Assembly: GCA_019914945.1 (NCBI GenBank)
Contig: CM034101.1
Coordinates: 15,325,188 to 15,389,187, forward strand
DNA length: 64,000 nt
From: Typha latifolia
Lineage: Eukaryota; Streptophyta; Magnoliopsida; Poales; Typhaceae
Direction: 5' to 3'
In this document: positions 63,125 to 64,000 of the stretch, piece by piece
How the letters are laid out: each line of letters opens with the position of its first letter
How positions within the stretch are numbered: the stretch's first letter is position 1
Program-made: the position numbers and the translations under genes
The notes under the pieces: generated by a model
What the model saw: the letters and a program-made list of their open reading frames with translations, nothing else
Told to the model about the DNA's origin: nothing
Databases searched by the model: none

Positions 63125-63298
63125 TCTGAGGTATTCAGGTCCCATTTGTTTGGTAGTTACACGTATCATGATCTGAGGTATTCAAGACCCATTTGTTTAG
63201 TAGTTACACGTATCATAATCTGAGGTATTCAAGACTCATTTGTTTACTAGTTACACGTATCATGATCTGAGGTATTTAAGATCCACTTGTTTAGTAGT
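63111..63298 (+). repeat. 47-bp minisatellite spanning the FKGP stop codon
   Basis: Four units start TACACGTATCAT at 63111, 63158, 63205 and 63252, an exact 47-base period. The first unit covers the last three sense codons and the TGA of FKGP; the others lie in the 3' UTR. Units differ by a few bases; the third has TAA in place of TGA. Confidence 0.92.
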
Positions 63299-63769
63299 TG
63301 CATGTGTACATTTGTTGTGGAGTATTCATTCCCCTCATCTAGTTGGTGGCCTCCGAATCATCCCATATGTTCTTGTCACCGAGATGGGGCAAGTTGAGAT
63401 TGTCATTTGATTTTATCTGTGGAATATAAAGGATGGACATTCCTGGCTTTGGGAAGTCCACTTTTCTAGAATACATGCTGTATTTTTTAAGTTCATTTGG
63501 AATATCAAACATTGTTTGGCAACCTGTTATGCAGTAGGAAGATACAGTTGTAGACCAAGACTACAAGCACTCTCCATAGACAGATGCCCAAGTGATTAAA
63601 GAGTCATCTATATTTTCAAAAATTCGTTTTTTTTTTCTTGTATTTAGTTGATGATTAATTGAAGAAATGTTAGTGGTTTATCTACAAGCCTATGGTGCCA
63701 AGTTTACTGCATTTTTTTTTTCATTTTATCTGATAATTGATAACATGACCCTGTAGAATTGGGGCCCAG
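63299..63769. other. FKGP 3' UTR and downstream DNA
   Basis: No gene seen. Mixed AT-rich sequence with T runs at about 63628 and 63712. Confidence 0.5.
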
Positions 63770-64000
63770 CAGGGGTGTAATCGAGCCGAACTTGATCTTG
63801 AATTGAAATATCAATTTGGAGTTTGAACCTATTTCAAGTCTGAATTAATTCTAACCTAAATTGAGTTCGATCAAGTCTGATTCACGATAAAATCAAACTT
63901 AAATCAAGGCCTGATTCAATAGTGAAGGTATAAGAACGATATAGTTATCAACATTTAGATCTTCGATCTAAATATTATGTCATATATATTAAATTTTATA
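63770..64000. mobile_element. Left part of an hAT-like MITE, cut by window edge
   Basis: The sequence CAGGGGTGTAATCGAGCCGA at 63770 has the look of an hAT terminal repeat, followed by repeated GAGTTTGA, AAATTGAGTTCGATCAAG phrases typical of such non-autonomous plant repeats. The other end is outside the window, so this stays tentative. Confidence 0.4.

Noticed and set aside
1..64000. A new multi-gene system or biosynthetic cluster
   Set aside because: Neighbouring genes belong to unrelated housekeeping and regulatory pathways on both strands, each with its own promoter. The presence of a kinesin and a KIC-like (kinesin-interacting) protein 55 kb apart is most likely coincidence.

Overview
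The window is nuclear DNA of a flowering plant. Its protein-coding genes are split by GT-AG introns (and one GC-AG intron). All recognisable products belong to plant families: a YSL metal transporter, an S40 regulator, HLB1, a plastid FtsH, an RS-type SR protein, KIC and FKGP. Several first exons are strongly GC-rich while the rest of the gene is AT-rich, a 5' GC gradient typical of monocots. I infer a monocot, probably not a grass. The species cannot be fixed from the sequence alone.

Layout. 1-978 (-): 5' end of a kinesin with a malectin-like domain, cut by the window edge. 5111-8181 (+): YSL metal-nicotianamine transporter. 11363-12097 (-): single-exon S40 senescence regulator. 15058-30472 (-): a 14-exon TPR gene (HLB1-like) whose introns hold an hAT-type MITE and copia and gypsy relics. 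33255-34942 (+): cytochrome b5. 36201-43049 (-): plastid FtsH protease (FTSH7/9 type, 13 exons). 44404-48225 (+): EMB8-like alpha/beta hydrolase. 48945-50214 (+): a gutted mitochondrial HSP70 pseudogene. 51200-54448 (+): RS31-type splicing factor. 55292-55687 (-): KIC/PBP1-like EF-hand protein. 57515-63124 (+): bifunctional fucokinase/GDP-fucose pyrophosphorylase (FKGP). The remaining spacers hold microsatellites, minisatellites, SINE-like and hAT-like repeats.

The genes are independent eukaryotic transcription units with unrelated roles: metal transport, senescence, trafficking and actin, ER electron transfer, plastid proteolysis, splicing, Ca2+ signalling and sugar salvage. I see no cluster acting as one pathway. 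I reconstructed exon structures by hand from splice sites, reading frame and family conservation. Every complete gene model closes to an integral number of codons.

I found no new multi-gene system. The most notable local features are: a 47-bp minisatellite that starts inside the last FKGP codons and carries the stop codon in every unit; a GC-AG intron and a NAGNAG acceptor in the same gene; a 46-bp dimeric minisatellite in the first intron of the SR-protein gene; an hAT MITE with an 8-bp target duplication; and the internally deleted mtHSP70 copy.
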